Assembly: GCA_903864275.1 (NCBI GenBank)
Contig: CAIPFE010000032.1
Location: 1 to 37,155 of the forward strand
Length of the DNA stretch: 37,155 bases
Origin: an uncultured Mucilaginibacter sp.
Lineage (GTDB): Bacteria; Bacteroidota; Bacteroidia; Sphingobacteriales; Sphingobacteriaceae
Direction: 5' to 3'
Made by a program: the position numbers and the translations under genes. Below, piece after piece: positions 25,318-34,000 of the stretch. Position 1 is the stretch's first letter. Every line of letters begins with the position of its first letter. The notes under the pieces are model-generated. The model saw only the letters and a program-made list of their open reading frames with translations, was not told the origin of the DNA and ran no database searches.

Positions 25318-25445
25318 TAAAAGCGAAAAGCTGAAAGCAAGAAGCTTTTTCCAGCTTCGGTCTTTTCGCCATCAGCTTTTAGCGAACTCGGGGATAAATC
25401 GCAAAAGGCACAGCTCTTTTTTGCTTTTAGCTTTCGGCTACTTTC
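25318..25445. repeat. AAAGCTGAAAGC-type inverted repeats between terC and cdaA
   Basis: GCGAAAAGCTGAAAGC (about 25323-25338) is mirrored by CTTTTCGC near 25368 and by GCTTTTAGCTTTCGGC at about 25423-25438. The last arm overlaps the 3' end of the TerC gene, so its final codons are part of the repeat. It is a low-complexity dispersed repeat of the AGCTTTTAGC type. Confidence 0.5.
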
Positions 25446-26476
25446 TTCGGAAAAACAAACGAAGCACCGATACTGACGCCCAATATGGCCAGGATGATCA
25501 AAAGCGACCTGCCGGTGGTGAGCCCGATCCGGTCGACATAATTTGCAGCAAGCATTTTTAACCCGATAAACGCCAATAACGCCGCCAGCCCGATCTTAAG
25601 GTAATGGAACTTATCAATAATATTCACCAGCAAAAAAAACATGGAACGCAAGCCAAGTATCGCAAATATGTTTGAGAAGAACACGATATATGGGTCCTTC
25701 GTTATCGAAAAAATAGCTGGGATAGAGTCGACCGCAAATACAAGATCAGTACCTTCGATGATGAGCAGCACTAAAAAAAGCGGGGTGATCATTTTCTTAT
25801 GATCGATCTTTACAAAAAACTTATTCCCAACAAATTGGGGGTGAACTGCGAAATATTTAGAAGCGAACTTTACTATTTTATGGTTTTGGGGGTCGATCTC
25901 TTTGTCATTATTCCGGTTGATGTACATCTCAATACCGGTATACACTAAAAAAGCGCCGAACAGGTACAATATCCAATGGAACTTTTTAATTAATGTTGAC
26001 CCGACGAAGATGAAACCAAACCTCATCAGTATGGCGCCTATGATCCCCCAGAACAACACCTTATGGTAATGCCTTTTATCAACCGCGAAAGCGGTAAAAA
26101 TAAGTACCATTACAAATATGTTATCCACTGATAAAGCATATTCAACCACGTAACCACTGATAAACTCTAGCGCCAGGTTTTTACTGTAGAGGTTCAAGCT
26201 TTCAGGAAAGTTATTGGGATTAAGCGGCAGGTGGTGAAAGTTTTCGTTATTTATTTGCTGCAGCGCGGCAAAACTATCAATATGGTGCAGCAGGTGGCCG
26301 TAGTTAAGAATAAGCATATAAAAACAAAGCGCCATGGTTACCCAAACCGCGCTCATTACGGCGGCATGTTTCATGGTTACCGGCTTATTGCTTTTTGTAA
26401 ACAAGCCAAGGTCGATCGCGAGCATCATTAAAATGAAAATAATAAAGCCCGACATGAAGATTAACTCGCTTTGCAT
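25427..26476 (-). CDS. TerC/Alx-family membrane protein
   Basis: A polytopic membrane protein of 349 residues with about nine hydrophobic helices. The family signature is repeated in two halves: VVEYALSVDNIFVMVLIFTAF (about 109-130) and IIEGTDLVFAVDSIPAIFSIT (about 240-260), each with the charged pair (Ser-Val-Asp-Asn and Ala-Val-Asp-Ser) that binds metal in the membrane. TerC and Alx members are linked to tellurium resistance, manganese export and pH response. I cannot tell which applies. Its start ATG overlaps the stop of the polyprenyl synthase gene by one base (TAATG), showing translational coupling. Confidence 0.9.
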   Translation of the reverse strand: MQSELIFMSGFIIFILMMLAIDLGLFTKSNKPVTMKHAAVMSAVWVTMALCFYMLILNYGHLLHHIDSFAALQQINNENFHHLPLNPNNFPESLNLYSKNLALEFISGYVVEYALSVDNIFVMVLIFTAFAVDKRHYHKVLFWGIIGAILMRFGFIFVGSTLIKKFHWILYLFGAFLVYTGIEMYINRNNDKEIDPQNHKIVKFASKYFAVHPQFVGNKFFVKIDHKKMITPLFLVLLIIEGTDLVFAVDSIPAIFSITKDPYIVFFSNIFAILGLRSMFFLLVNIIDKFHYLKIGLAALLAFIGLKMLAANYVDRIGLTTGRSLLIILAILGVSIGASFVFPKKVAES

Positions 26477-27447
26477 TACTTATCGCGTTCAGTGGTGAAA
26501 CGAACCAGTTGTTCCAGGCCGTTGCGGGCCTCACCATCGGGGAAGGTGTTTAATATTTCAAATGCCTCGGCCTGGTATTTTTTCATCTGGGTTTCGGCAT
26601 ATTGCAGGCCGCCGGTTTCCCGCACAAAATCAATGATGGCCTGTATTTTTTTAGGATCGTCGTTATGGTTTTTAACGAGGTTGATCATTTGCTTTTTTAC
26701 CGCCGATGTACTGTTGTTCAGCGAATAAATAAGCGGCAGGGTTACTTTTTTTTCTTTGATATCAATGCCCAATGGTTTACCAACGTCATCGGTGCCAAAA
26801 TCAAACATATCATCCTTTATCTGGAACGCAATACCTATCTTTTCGCCAAAAAGACGCATTTTTTCGATAGTCGCATCGTCGGCCCCAGCTGAGGCCGCCC
26901 CGCATTCGCAGCATGATGCAATTAACGAGGCTGTTTTTTGCCTGATCACTTCATAGTAAACAGGTTCTTCAATATCCATCTTACGCACTTTCTCTACCTG
27001 CAGCAACTCGCCTTCAATCATTTGCCGCATGGCTTCGGATACTATTTTCAGGAACCTGAAATCATCATTTCTGATAGAAAGCAAAAGGCCCTTTGACAAC
27101 AGGAAATCGCCGACCAAAACTGCTATTTTATTTTTCCATAAAGCGTTTATCGAGAAAAAACTGCGGCGCTGGTACGAATTGTCGACCACATCATCATGTA
27201 TCAAAGTTGCTGTATGTAATAGCTCCACAAGGGCGGCGCTGCGGTGTGTCGATTCATTGATACCACCGCAGATACTGGCTGAAAAAAAGACAAACATGGG
27301 CCTGATCTGTTTTCCTTTGCGCTTTACAATGTAGTGGGTAATACGGTCGAGCAGCGGTACTGAGCTTTGCATGGAAGCTTTAAACTTTCCTTCAAAAACA
27401 TCAATATCGGCAGCAATTGGTTTTTTAATCTCGTTGATGCTCAGCAT
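26476..27447 (-). CDS. Polyprenyl diphosphate synthase (long-chain, trans)
   Basis: The 323-residue protein has both Asp-rich magnesium sites of trans-isoprenyl diphosphate synthases: DDVVD (85-89) in LIHDDVVDNS and DDMFD (212-216) in QIKDDMFDFG, and the GKQIRP start of the substrate site (about 45-50). It condenses isopentenyl diphosphate with an allylic diphosphate. The residue five before the first motif is Ala, a small residue that fits a long product (octaprenyl or similar), used for the menaquinone side chain in this phylum; the chain length is inferred. It is coupled to the TerC gene and probably the first gene of this operon. Confidence 0.9.
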   Translation of the reverse strand: MLSINEIKKPIAADIDVFEGKFKASMQSSVPLLDRITHYIVKRKGKQIRPMFVFFSASICGGINESTHRSAALVELLHTATLIHDDVVDNSYQRRSFFSINALWKNKIAVLVGDFLLSKGLLLSIRNDDFRFLKIVSEAMRQMIEGELLQVEKVRKMDIEEPVYYEVIRQKTASLIASCCECGAASAGADDATIEKMRLFGEKIGIAFQIKDDMFDFGTDDVGKPLGIDIKEKKVTLPLIYSLNNSTSAVKKQMINLVKNHNDDPKKIQAIIDFVRETGGLQYAETQMKKYQAEAFEILNTFPDGEARNGLEQLVRFTTERDK

Positions 27448-27551
27448 TGAAACAAAACACGCTTTTTATGTATAAGGACGCATCCCCGCCCCGGTAATAA
27501 CCGGGAAACTGCCGGGATCAACCCGCACAAACATAAGGAAATTTGTTGAGT

Positions 27552-27596
27552 GGTTCATTGGTTCATTAGTTCAATAGTTCATTAGTTGGATAGTTC
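27552..27596. repeat. GTTCATTAG short tandem-like repeats
   Basis: GTTCATTG, GTTCATTAG, TTCAATA, GTTCATTAG and TTGGATA follow one another with a period of 8-9 bp in the spacer upstream of the polyprenyl synthase and the small Arg-rich gene. Related ATGAACCATGAACT lies at 27636-27650 in inverse orientation. Confidence 0.5.
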
Positions 27597-27725
27597 TTTA
27601 TCGAACCGGAATACTTCCTACTATGAAATATGATCCATGAACCATGAACTACTATTTTTCGCTCCCGATTAAACCAATTGCACGTATTACCCTCTATTAC
27701 TACAACAACATAAATAAGAAATATT

Positions 27726-28046
27726 ATGAAAATCAAAATATTAGGAGGTTTATTGGTAGCTGTATTAGCTATTACCTCGGTGGCACAGGCACAAACCCCC
27801 ACACCTGTTATTAACCACAGGCAACACAGGCAGGAACGCCGTATTAACCAGGGTGTGCGCAGCGGCGAGCTTACCCGCACCGAAGCACGCCACCTGCGCG
27901 GCGACGAACGTAGAATTGGCAGGCAAAAACGTATGGCCATGGCCGATGGCAGAATGAGCCGACGCGAAAGAAGGCATTTACGCCGCGAAGAAAACCGCAC
28001 CAGCCGCGCCATTCGCCGCGACAAACATAATGACCGTGTTGAATAA
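27726..28046 (+). CDS. Small exported Arg-rich protein
   Basis: A signal peptide (KIKILGGLLVAVLAITSVAQAQ, cleaved after about residue 22) precedes an 84-residue mature part that is about one third Arg and His, with the repeated pattern RRxNQGVRSGELTRTEARHLRxxERRIGRQKRMAMADGRMSRRERRHLRREENR (basic helix-turn-helix hairpins around Gly). The two halves look alike, as though duplicated. The protein is likely periplasmic and could bind anionic polymers or nucleic acids, but that is speculation. A strong terminator follows 32 bp downstream. Confidence 0.7.
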   Translation: MKIKILGGLLVAVLAITSVAQAQTPTPVINHRQHRQERRINQGVRSGELTRTEARHLRGDERRIGRQKRMAMADGRMSRRERRHLRREENRTSRAIRRDKHNDRVE

Positions 28047-28078
28047 TTTTTTTAAATACAATTTGAGTTTTCAATTGA

Positions 28079-28110
28079 GCGTCCCGGCTTTTGCCGGGGC
28101 GCTTTTTTTT
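28079..28110 (+). terminator. Rho-independent terminator of the Arg-rich gene
   Basis: GCGTCCCGGC and GCCGGGGCGC form a 10 bp stem (one G-T pair) with loop TTTT, followed by eight T. It lies 32 bp past the stop. Confidence 0.9.
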
Positions 28111-28135
28111 GTCCAATCGGCGGCCTCTAAACAAA

Positions 28136-28158
28136 ATTGCCCGGCAAAGCCGGGCAAT
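28136..28158 (-). terminator. Hairpin downstream of the receiver pseudogene
   Basis: ATTGCCCGGC and GCCGGGCAAT pair perfectly around AAA; on the minus strand TTTTG follows. It could be an old terminator of the minus-strand receiver gene. Confidence 0.55.
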
Positions 28159-28281
28159 AATTGATTTGCGAAAAGCCAGATCTTTTAATTTAGTCTGGAT
28201 TGGCGAAGTATCTGCAAGGGGATTTTATGGTGGTGTTTAGAAGATTTGATTTAAAATAATTGGCGCTTAAAATGAGACGCA

Positions 28282-28560
28282 TTAGTTCAAACACTTTTTA
28301 AGCTTCAATATCAGGTCGCCAGGGTTAAACGGGTTTACGATATAATCCTGCATGCCCGTTCGTAGAACCCTTTCGCGCACATCGCTTGTGGCCGAGGCTG
28401 TCGAAGCTGCAATAGGCGTTTTTTTATCGAACCCCCTTATTTTAACGGTTGCCGTACAACCATCCATGACCGGCACATCCGGAGGTCCATTAACACAGCA
28501 TCGTAATTTGTTTGCTGCATCCTTTTTTCCTGCCGCTATCAAACTTTCATTTATTCTCAT
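28282..28560 (-). pseudogene. Decayed receiver (REC) domain fragment
   Basis: The C-terminal half is a normal receiver: MDGCTATVKIRGFDKKTPIAASTASATSDVRERVLRTGMQDYIVNPFNPGDLILKLKKCL, where the usual Lys is replaced by Asn (VNPF for TKPF). The N-terminal half is missing from this frame but readable in the next one, as MQQTNYDAVLMDLRM with the phospho-acceptor Asp, ending in a frameshift (extra two bases or one lost) just before PVMDG. Further upstream that frame has two stop codons. The sequence resembles the receiver of a hybrid kinase. I read it as a pseudogene, although the 92-residue frame starts with ATG. Confidence 0.7.
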
Positions 28561-28620
28561 TTAGGTTTCTGTTTTACATATGGGAATTGAAAATATAAAC
28601 CATAGAAACTGTTGATTTTA

Positions 28621-29952
28621 TTAACTAATAGATCGGTCCTCTTTCCTATATTCTCTGCGTATAGCCTCTATAAGGTCCGCATGGCAGACAAACTCATCAT
28701 TGCGTGAGGCTGCTTTTAGCGTGGCATAATATACAACGTTGAGAATAGCAGCACCGGTTAATTCATATTTATCAGCAAGTTCTTTCAGGTTTATTTTAGG
28801 TTCCGGTTTATACAATGCAGGGAGACTCTTTTCCCAAAGCTGCAAGCGCTCGGCAGCATTGGGTTGCGGGAACTGAATAATAGTATGAAACCGCCGCAGG
28901 AAGGCATCATCCATATTGCTTTTAAAATTGGAAGCGAGTATGAGCAGGCCCGGATAATCCTCCACCCTTTGCAGCAGGTAAGATACTTCCTGGTTGGCAT
29001 ACCGGTCGTGGGAGCTTTGCACATTGGTGCGCTTGCCAAACAAGGCATCTGCCTCATCAAAAAACAAGATCCAGTCTTTGCTTTCAGCTTTGGCAAAAAC
29101 CTTCTCCAGGTTCTTCTCTGTTTCCCCGATGTATTTTGACACCACCTGTGATAAATCTATCCTGTACACCTCTTTATCAAACTGCTTGCCGAGCAAAGCA
29201 GCGGTGAGTGTTTTGCCCGTGCCCGGCGGGCCATAGAACAGGCTCCTGTAGCCGGGCTTTATCTTTTTGCCAAGCACTTCGTCCTGCATTACGGTTGGGT
29301 GATGGTTTAGCCAGGTTTGTATATCATTGATCTGGCTGAGCGTAAAACTATTCAGCACCAGGTCGTTCCACTCCATTTTTGTTTCAATATTCTTTGCAGG
29401 AAAGTCGGGGCCAAAATGTTGCTTTAAACTTGCGCCAAACAACCATTCCTGCACGTACTCGTCTGACAAGATAATCCGGCCACTCATTTTAGGCTCTCCT
29501 TCCTTTACGTCTTCCAGCCACAGAATTTTTTCCTTATAAAAGAAATGCTCTTTTGAAAATATCTGTTGTATCTGTAAGCGGTGCTGCAGATCATTACCGG
29601 CCAGGATAAAAAGCGCCGTTTCACCGGTAGGAACCGTATTGCGGTTATTACCGGATTTTGCTCCACCTATCTCCGGAAAATCAATACCCTGGGTAATGAA
29701 CTGCTGTACGATAGCATCTAAAAAATTAGGTTGAATATGTGGAGAAAGAGCTAATGATAAGATCGTGTATTCTTCTATGCCTGGTTTATGTTGTAATAGA
29801 AAATCATGGAATAAGGAATCTTCTTCATAAAGGTGTATATCAGGAAATGTAAACCCTGTATCTTTCTTATTGAAAAATACTTGTAATCTTTCGATGATAA
29901 GCTCCCGCAGGAAATGCAACGAGTTGATGATATTTGGGGGATTGGGTTGCAA
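28621..29952 (-). CDS. AAA+ ATPase of contractile injection system type
   Basis: The 443-residue protein has an N-terminal domain (about 1-195) typical of eCIS/Afp15-like ATPases and an AAA core: Walker A GPPGTGKT (241-248), Walker B LFFDEAD (296-302), a sensor-1 Asn in LASN (339-342) and Arg353-Arg354 as finger. The closing domain includes AERLQLWEKSLP. In extracellular contractile injection systems this ATPase belongs to the locus and is needed for particle assembly, though its exact task is unsettled. The family and neighbours agree here: the tape-measure protein and a DUF4157 protein are encoded upstream in the same operon. It is the last gene visible on the 3' side of the operon. Confidence 0.85.
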   Translation of the reverse strand: MQPNPPNIINSLHFLRELIIERLQVFFNKKDTGFTFPDIHLYEEDSLFHDFLLQHKPGIEEYTILSLALSPHIQPNFLDAIVQQFITQGIDFPEIGGAKSGNNRNTVPTGETALFILAGNDLQHRLQIQQIFSKEHFFYKEKILWLEDVKEGEPKMSGRIILSDEYVQEWLFGASLKQHFGPDFPAKNIETKMEWNDLVLNSFTLSQINDIQTWLNHHPTVMQDEVLGKKIKPGYRSLFYGPPGTGKTLTAALLGKQFDKEVYRIDLSQVVSKYIGETEKNLEKVFAKAESKDWILFFDEADALFGKRTNVQSSHDRYANQEVSYLLQRVEDYPGLLILASNFKSNMDDAFLRRFHTIIQFPQPNAAERLQLWEKSLPALYKPEPKINLKELADKYELTGAAILNVVYYATLKAASRNDEFVCHADLIEAIRREYRKEDRSIS

Positions 29953-29987
29953 GTTTAATCTTATTATACTGTTATTTATTGATCCTG

Positions 29988-30281
29988 TTAATTTCCTGCA
30001 TCTTTATCCGGGCAATTACACGTCACAGAAAATACGTTAGCCCCGTTTTTGTCTAATGCACCGCTGGCTGCATCGCTCTTATTTCTCCTTGCAACTTCTA
30101 TACTGTCGTGAATAGATTTGATATACGCATCTAACCCTGATACACAACCTTTATAGGAATACGGTGTTTTAATGGTTCCATTATATTTATTAAACCTCGT
30201 GACGTGTTGTTGCTCAATTATTTTATCTTCTGCTTGTAATTCTTCCAGAAAATTTAGTGCTGTTTTTTGATTGATTCTCAT
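29988..30281 (-). CDS. Uncharacterised 97-residue protein of the eCIS operon
   Basis: I do not recognise this protein. It is polar and helical in its first half (NQKTALNFLEELQAEDKIIEQQHVTRFNKYNG), with Cys residues in the middle (KGC) and at the end (CNCPDKDAGN). The start ATG at 30281 overlaps the stop of the preceding gene by one base (TAATG), so translation is coupled; a longer frame from 30293 would add four residues. Together with the 242-residue gene it sits between the DUF4157 gene and the ATPase, where cargo-specific chaperones or immunity proteins could be expected. That is inference from position only. Confidence 0.6.
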   Translation of the reverse strand: MRINQKTALNFLEELQAEDKIIEQQHVTRFNKYNGTIKTPYSYKGCVSGLDAYIKSIHDSIEVARRNKSDAASGALDKNGANVFSVTCNCPDKDAGN

Positions 30282-31009
30282 TAAAGATACCACTCATCAG
30301 GTCCGCAAAATCCCGGTAAATCTTCTTTTTCGTATTTAAGTTCCTGTAATTCTTTCTGTATACCTGAATAAGCAGCAATCGCATCTGCAGACCAAAGGTT
30401 TTTGTCAGGCAAATTTTGATTTATTAGATCGAGCTTTTCAATGGACAACGCAGATAAACTCAATAAATATCTTGCAAGTCTCTGTGCTATCCAGCGACGG
30501 ACAGAGACTATGGGATTAATAATACTAATTGTCTCTATTAAGGACAAACTGGTGCTATATAAAGGCTTTTGAGAAAGATAGTTAGCATCAATTTCAATTT
30601 TCACCGGTGCCCCAGGAATAGATGCTCCTGATTTCCAATCAGCCCACAAAGGTTTAATAACTTCTTTAAAATCACCTCCTATAGGTATTAATAATTCTAC
30701 GGGATTTTTCGTTAGCTGATCTGTCAATGAAAAATCAGGCACCAAAACTCTTCCTTTTAACCAAGTTGATGCTTGTATGTTTCCAAATATCACTTCTTCA
30801 ACAAAAAGTTTAATAAACTTGTGAGAAGGTTTAGTAACATAAAATTCAGTTAAAACTTCCGCTAAAAAGGGATGCGGCATTTTTTTTATCTGGCTTATAA
30901 TCTCATCAGGAAAATCATTTAAGTTATTATAAGCACCTTTTAACTGATTTTCAACAGTGTACCCAAGAACATTCTGAACTTTTTGTAAACTAGTTGTTAT
31001 CATCGTCAT
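30281..31009 (-). CDS. Uncharacterised 242-residue protein of the eCIS operon
   Basis: No family is recognised. The protein is soluble with no signal peptide, mixed alpha-beta in its middle (STWLKGRVLVPDFSLTDQL, ELLIPIGGDFKEVIKPLWADWKSGASIPGAPVKIEIDA) and helical towards the end (RRWIAQRLARYLLSLSALSIEKLDLINQNL). It overlaps the end of the DUF4157 gene by 20 bp, in another frame; an ATG at 31003 is an equally good start. It is followed by the 97-residue gene with a one-base overlap. The arrangement DUF4157 protein, this protein, small protein is a tight unit, so it probably acts with the DUF4157 protein, for example as loading factor, chaperone or immunity protein. Confidence 0.65.
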   Translation of the reverse strand: MTMITTSLQKVQNVLGYTVENQLKGAYNNLNDFPDEIISQIKKMPHPFLAEVLTEFYVTKPSHKFIKLFVEEVIFGNIQASTWLKGRVLVPDFSLTDQLTKNPVELLIPIGGDFKEVIKPLWADWKSGASIPGAPVKIEIDANYLSQKPLYSTSLSLIETISIINPIVSVRRWIAQRLARYLLSLSALSIEKLDLINQNLPDKNLWSADAIAAYSGIQKELQELKYEKEDLPGFCGPDEWYL

Positions 31010-34000
31010 CGTTATTTTGAGTGGGTGATGAAGGAACTAACGGAATACCCGGGGTATCAGGTAGCGCATTAACATAAACACCCTGCGGAACGTTTACAAC
31101 TGTCCCATCCAGAGTGATTGTTGTCGAGCCATAAATGTCTACAGTTAAATTGCCATATCCTTTTTGTATGCGGGCTGTTCCAAAAGAAATTTTTCGAATT
31201 GCTTGGTTGCCAATTTCCTGATCGGAAAGAGAAGGATTCTGTATTTTTATCTTTGCAAATTCATTTCTGAAATTTTCTATATTTTCTATGGCAATAGCAC
31301 CACTCAAATTTGGAGCCTTCTTTCCAAATGTCTTTTGGAACACTTCCATCATTAATCTAACAGATTCCTCAGTCCATGAAAATCCTTTAGCTTTTAACGT
31401 TACCAAGCTGTTATCAGGGGGCGGCGGCAATATTGCTTTTTTTGGTTCTAGTAACTGGTGAGGTCCCCCCTCCGGTTCTCCCGTTGGTGTTACGTCAACT
31501 TCTTGCCATGCAAATGTCGCTTTGCTAACATCATCATACAGCTTCCAAGATATTTTCCCTCCCTCGTTTATTGGCGAGGTTGCTTTTAAACTTTGAGCTG
31601 ACTCAACTTTAATTTCAGGCAGACCTGTAGAAGGTTTGGGTACCCGAACCTCAGGAGGTTCATCTTTACCAAGCAGATCTTTAAACCAATCTACAACTCC
31701 TTTTGCCTGCTTCCCTAAACCGGTTATCAGATCAATTGACGCACCTTTCACTGCTTTACCCATTGCAGGAATCACATCCCGCCATCCAACAAAATCCCAA
31801 TCGCCTCCCAAGGAAGCAAAATCCCCTCCTGCTACTCCTTTAGCTCCTGCTCTAGCTCCTAGGAACAGTGAAATCAAAGTAAATACCCCCATCGTTCCAC
31901 GATATGTCCGCTCTCCTTCGCTTAAATGCTTACCTGTTACGATATCCTTTCCTGTGGCCGATTCATAAATTCCAGTACCCCCAATCGTGTCAAACAGGGC
32001 AAGCCCAATTTTAGTAAAAGGATTTGAGTCTTTTAAATCTGTCTGTGAAAATCTTTTATATAAATTGATTCCAAGACTTACTAATAATAACACTGCTCCT
32101 GCGATAAGCATTGCCGCCCCAATAGCTATTACTACTTCAAAAGCTGCCGCAATAGCAACAATTACTAGAGCCAGAACAACCACTAAAATCAGCCCAACAA
32201 CAATGTCTCCGATGGCTCTAAACAAACCTGAAACCCATGATTCGTCAACTTGTTCAGCAGCTTCATGTGCTCTTTCTGGAAGAGGATCTGTAAGTGGTTT
32301 TTTTGCTTCTACTATACTATCGTTAGTGGCAGGAATAATATCGGTCCTAAACTTTTCAGTAAGAGCCATCACTTCAGATTTTGCTCCCTCAATACCTTTA
32401 TTTACCTCAGCTAACGTTACACTGGAAATTGATTCATGCTTAGCATTAAGTTGCTGAATCAATCCCTGTGATTTGCTTGTGTAATCTTGCTTTACTTGCT
32501 CTGTAGATGTTGTTGATTCAACTTTTATTTTTTTTATTTTGATACTTGTTTCACTGTCCAGTTGATTTGCGTACTTATGAAATTGGATTGATGGATTTGA
32601 AGTTCCCTTGATCCATATATCATTATTTAATTCCAGAAAGTTCTTGCCTGCTAGTTTAATGTTAGCAATTTGTTCAAGGCTGGTATTCATTAAATGATCG
32701 ACACCCGGTAGAAATGGTTGGTCTTCAGCTTCTATTGTCAGTTGAGTTTCCTTATAAGTATGAGTCATTGCCTCAATCACCTTATGCTCATGCAATGCAA
32801 TGTCTTCTATAGATTGTGATGCTGCAGTTTCAAGAGTTTTTAATGAACTATTTTCTAACAACTGAATTTGGCGAATTGTCTCTGTCTTTATTTTTTCAAG
32901 ATTACTCAAATCAGAATGTAGCCTGTGATCGATAATATCAGTTGAAGTTTCGTGATAAGTTTTAATAATACCTAAATCGATTTGCATGGATTCATCAAAT
33001 GAAGGCAAAACATTTTGTGATGTTTCATCAATTAACGATGTAATTTTATTAGAATATTGAGAATAACTTCCCGAAAATTCAGTTGCTCTTGAATACAAAT
33101 CATCAGCAATACCCTGCTTTTTAGATCTTATATCATTGGCACTTTCTTTTGCAACATCCCGGGCCGCCGCTCGTTTGTCTGGATTGGAATCGTTACTGCC
33201 TGCATGTATTGAAGCCTCATTTTCTCCAACTTGAAGAGCTTCATCGGCAGCCTGATCTATCTCACCATTTGCCCGTAAAGATTCCTGTTGTGCAATCGCC
33301 ATCGGTTGCCTGCTTTGAGTCAATACCAATTCTGAGAAATCAAATTTTTTGGTGGCAAGTTCGGTTGCCAGTGTTAATTTATTTTTAGTTGTAAAACTTT
33401 CCATTTTAGCTGTATCGCTTAGAAAAGCTTCATCAAACTCTTCCTTTTTTTGAGTTGCTTTAATAGTCAATTCTTCTTTTGTGCTATTAAAATTGACTTC
33501 AAACATTTTTTTGAGTGCTACACTTTTGGCTAAAATATCAACTCTTGATGCGACTGCATTATTCTTAATTTTATTCTTCTTTCCGGCAAAATCATTTTTA
33601 ACATCTGCTTTATCATTCTCAACATTCGAACTTAGTTTATTAAGATGAGTCTGAACTTCGACCTTGTCTTGTTGGGGGTTTCTACCAGCCTCTATCAGTT
33701 GTTGTACGTCGCTTATGTTTACCTGCTTTTTATTTAATCCGTTTCTAACCTCAGAAACATTTAATGGTGGTAAAATTTCATCTTCTATACCAACTTCACC
33801 TTTTTTGTGATCTTGATTTAACTCCTGGTGAGAAGATGTTTTAGCAGATGGTATTATGAGATGCTTATTTGTTGCCGACGCTTTTTTATTCTTTACAGCT
33901 TTTATCGAGTTATCATTTCTTCTGCCAATTTGATTATGAGTCAGATTGGCAGAATGACGATTATCTGACCGAGATGAAGTGGCGCGTTTTTTATTATTGT

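Noticed and set aside
27552..27596. GTTCATTAG repeats read as a phase-variation tract
   Set aside because: Units are imperfect and lie well outside any coding frame, about 100 bp from the nearest start.
31987..32457. 156-residue open frame antisense to the DUF4157 gene
   Set aside because: Low-complexity shadow of the hydrophobic and coiled-coil part of the real gene.
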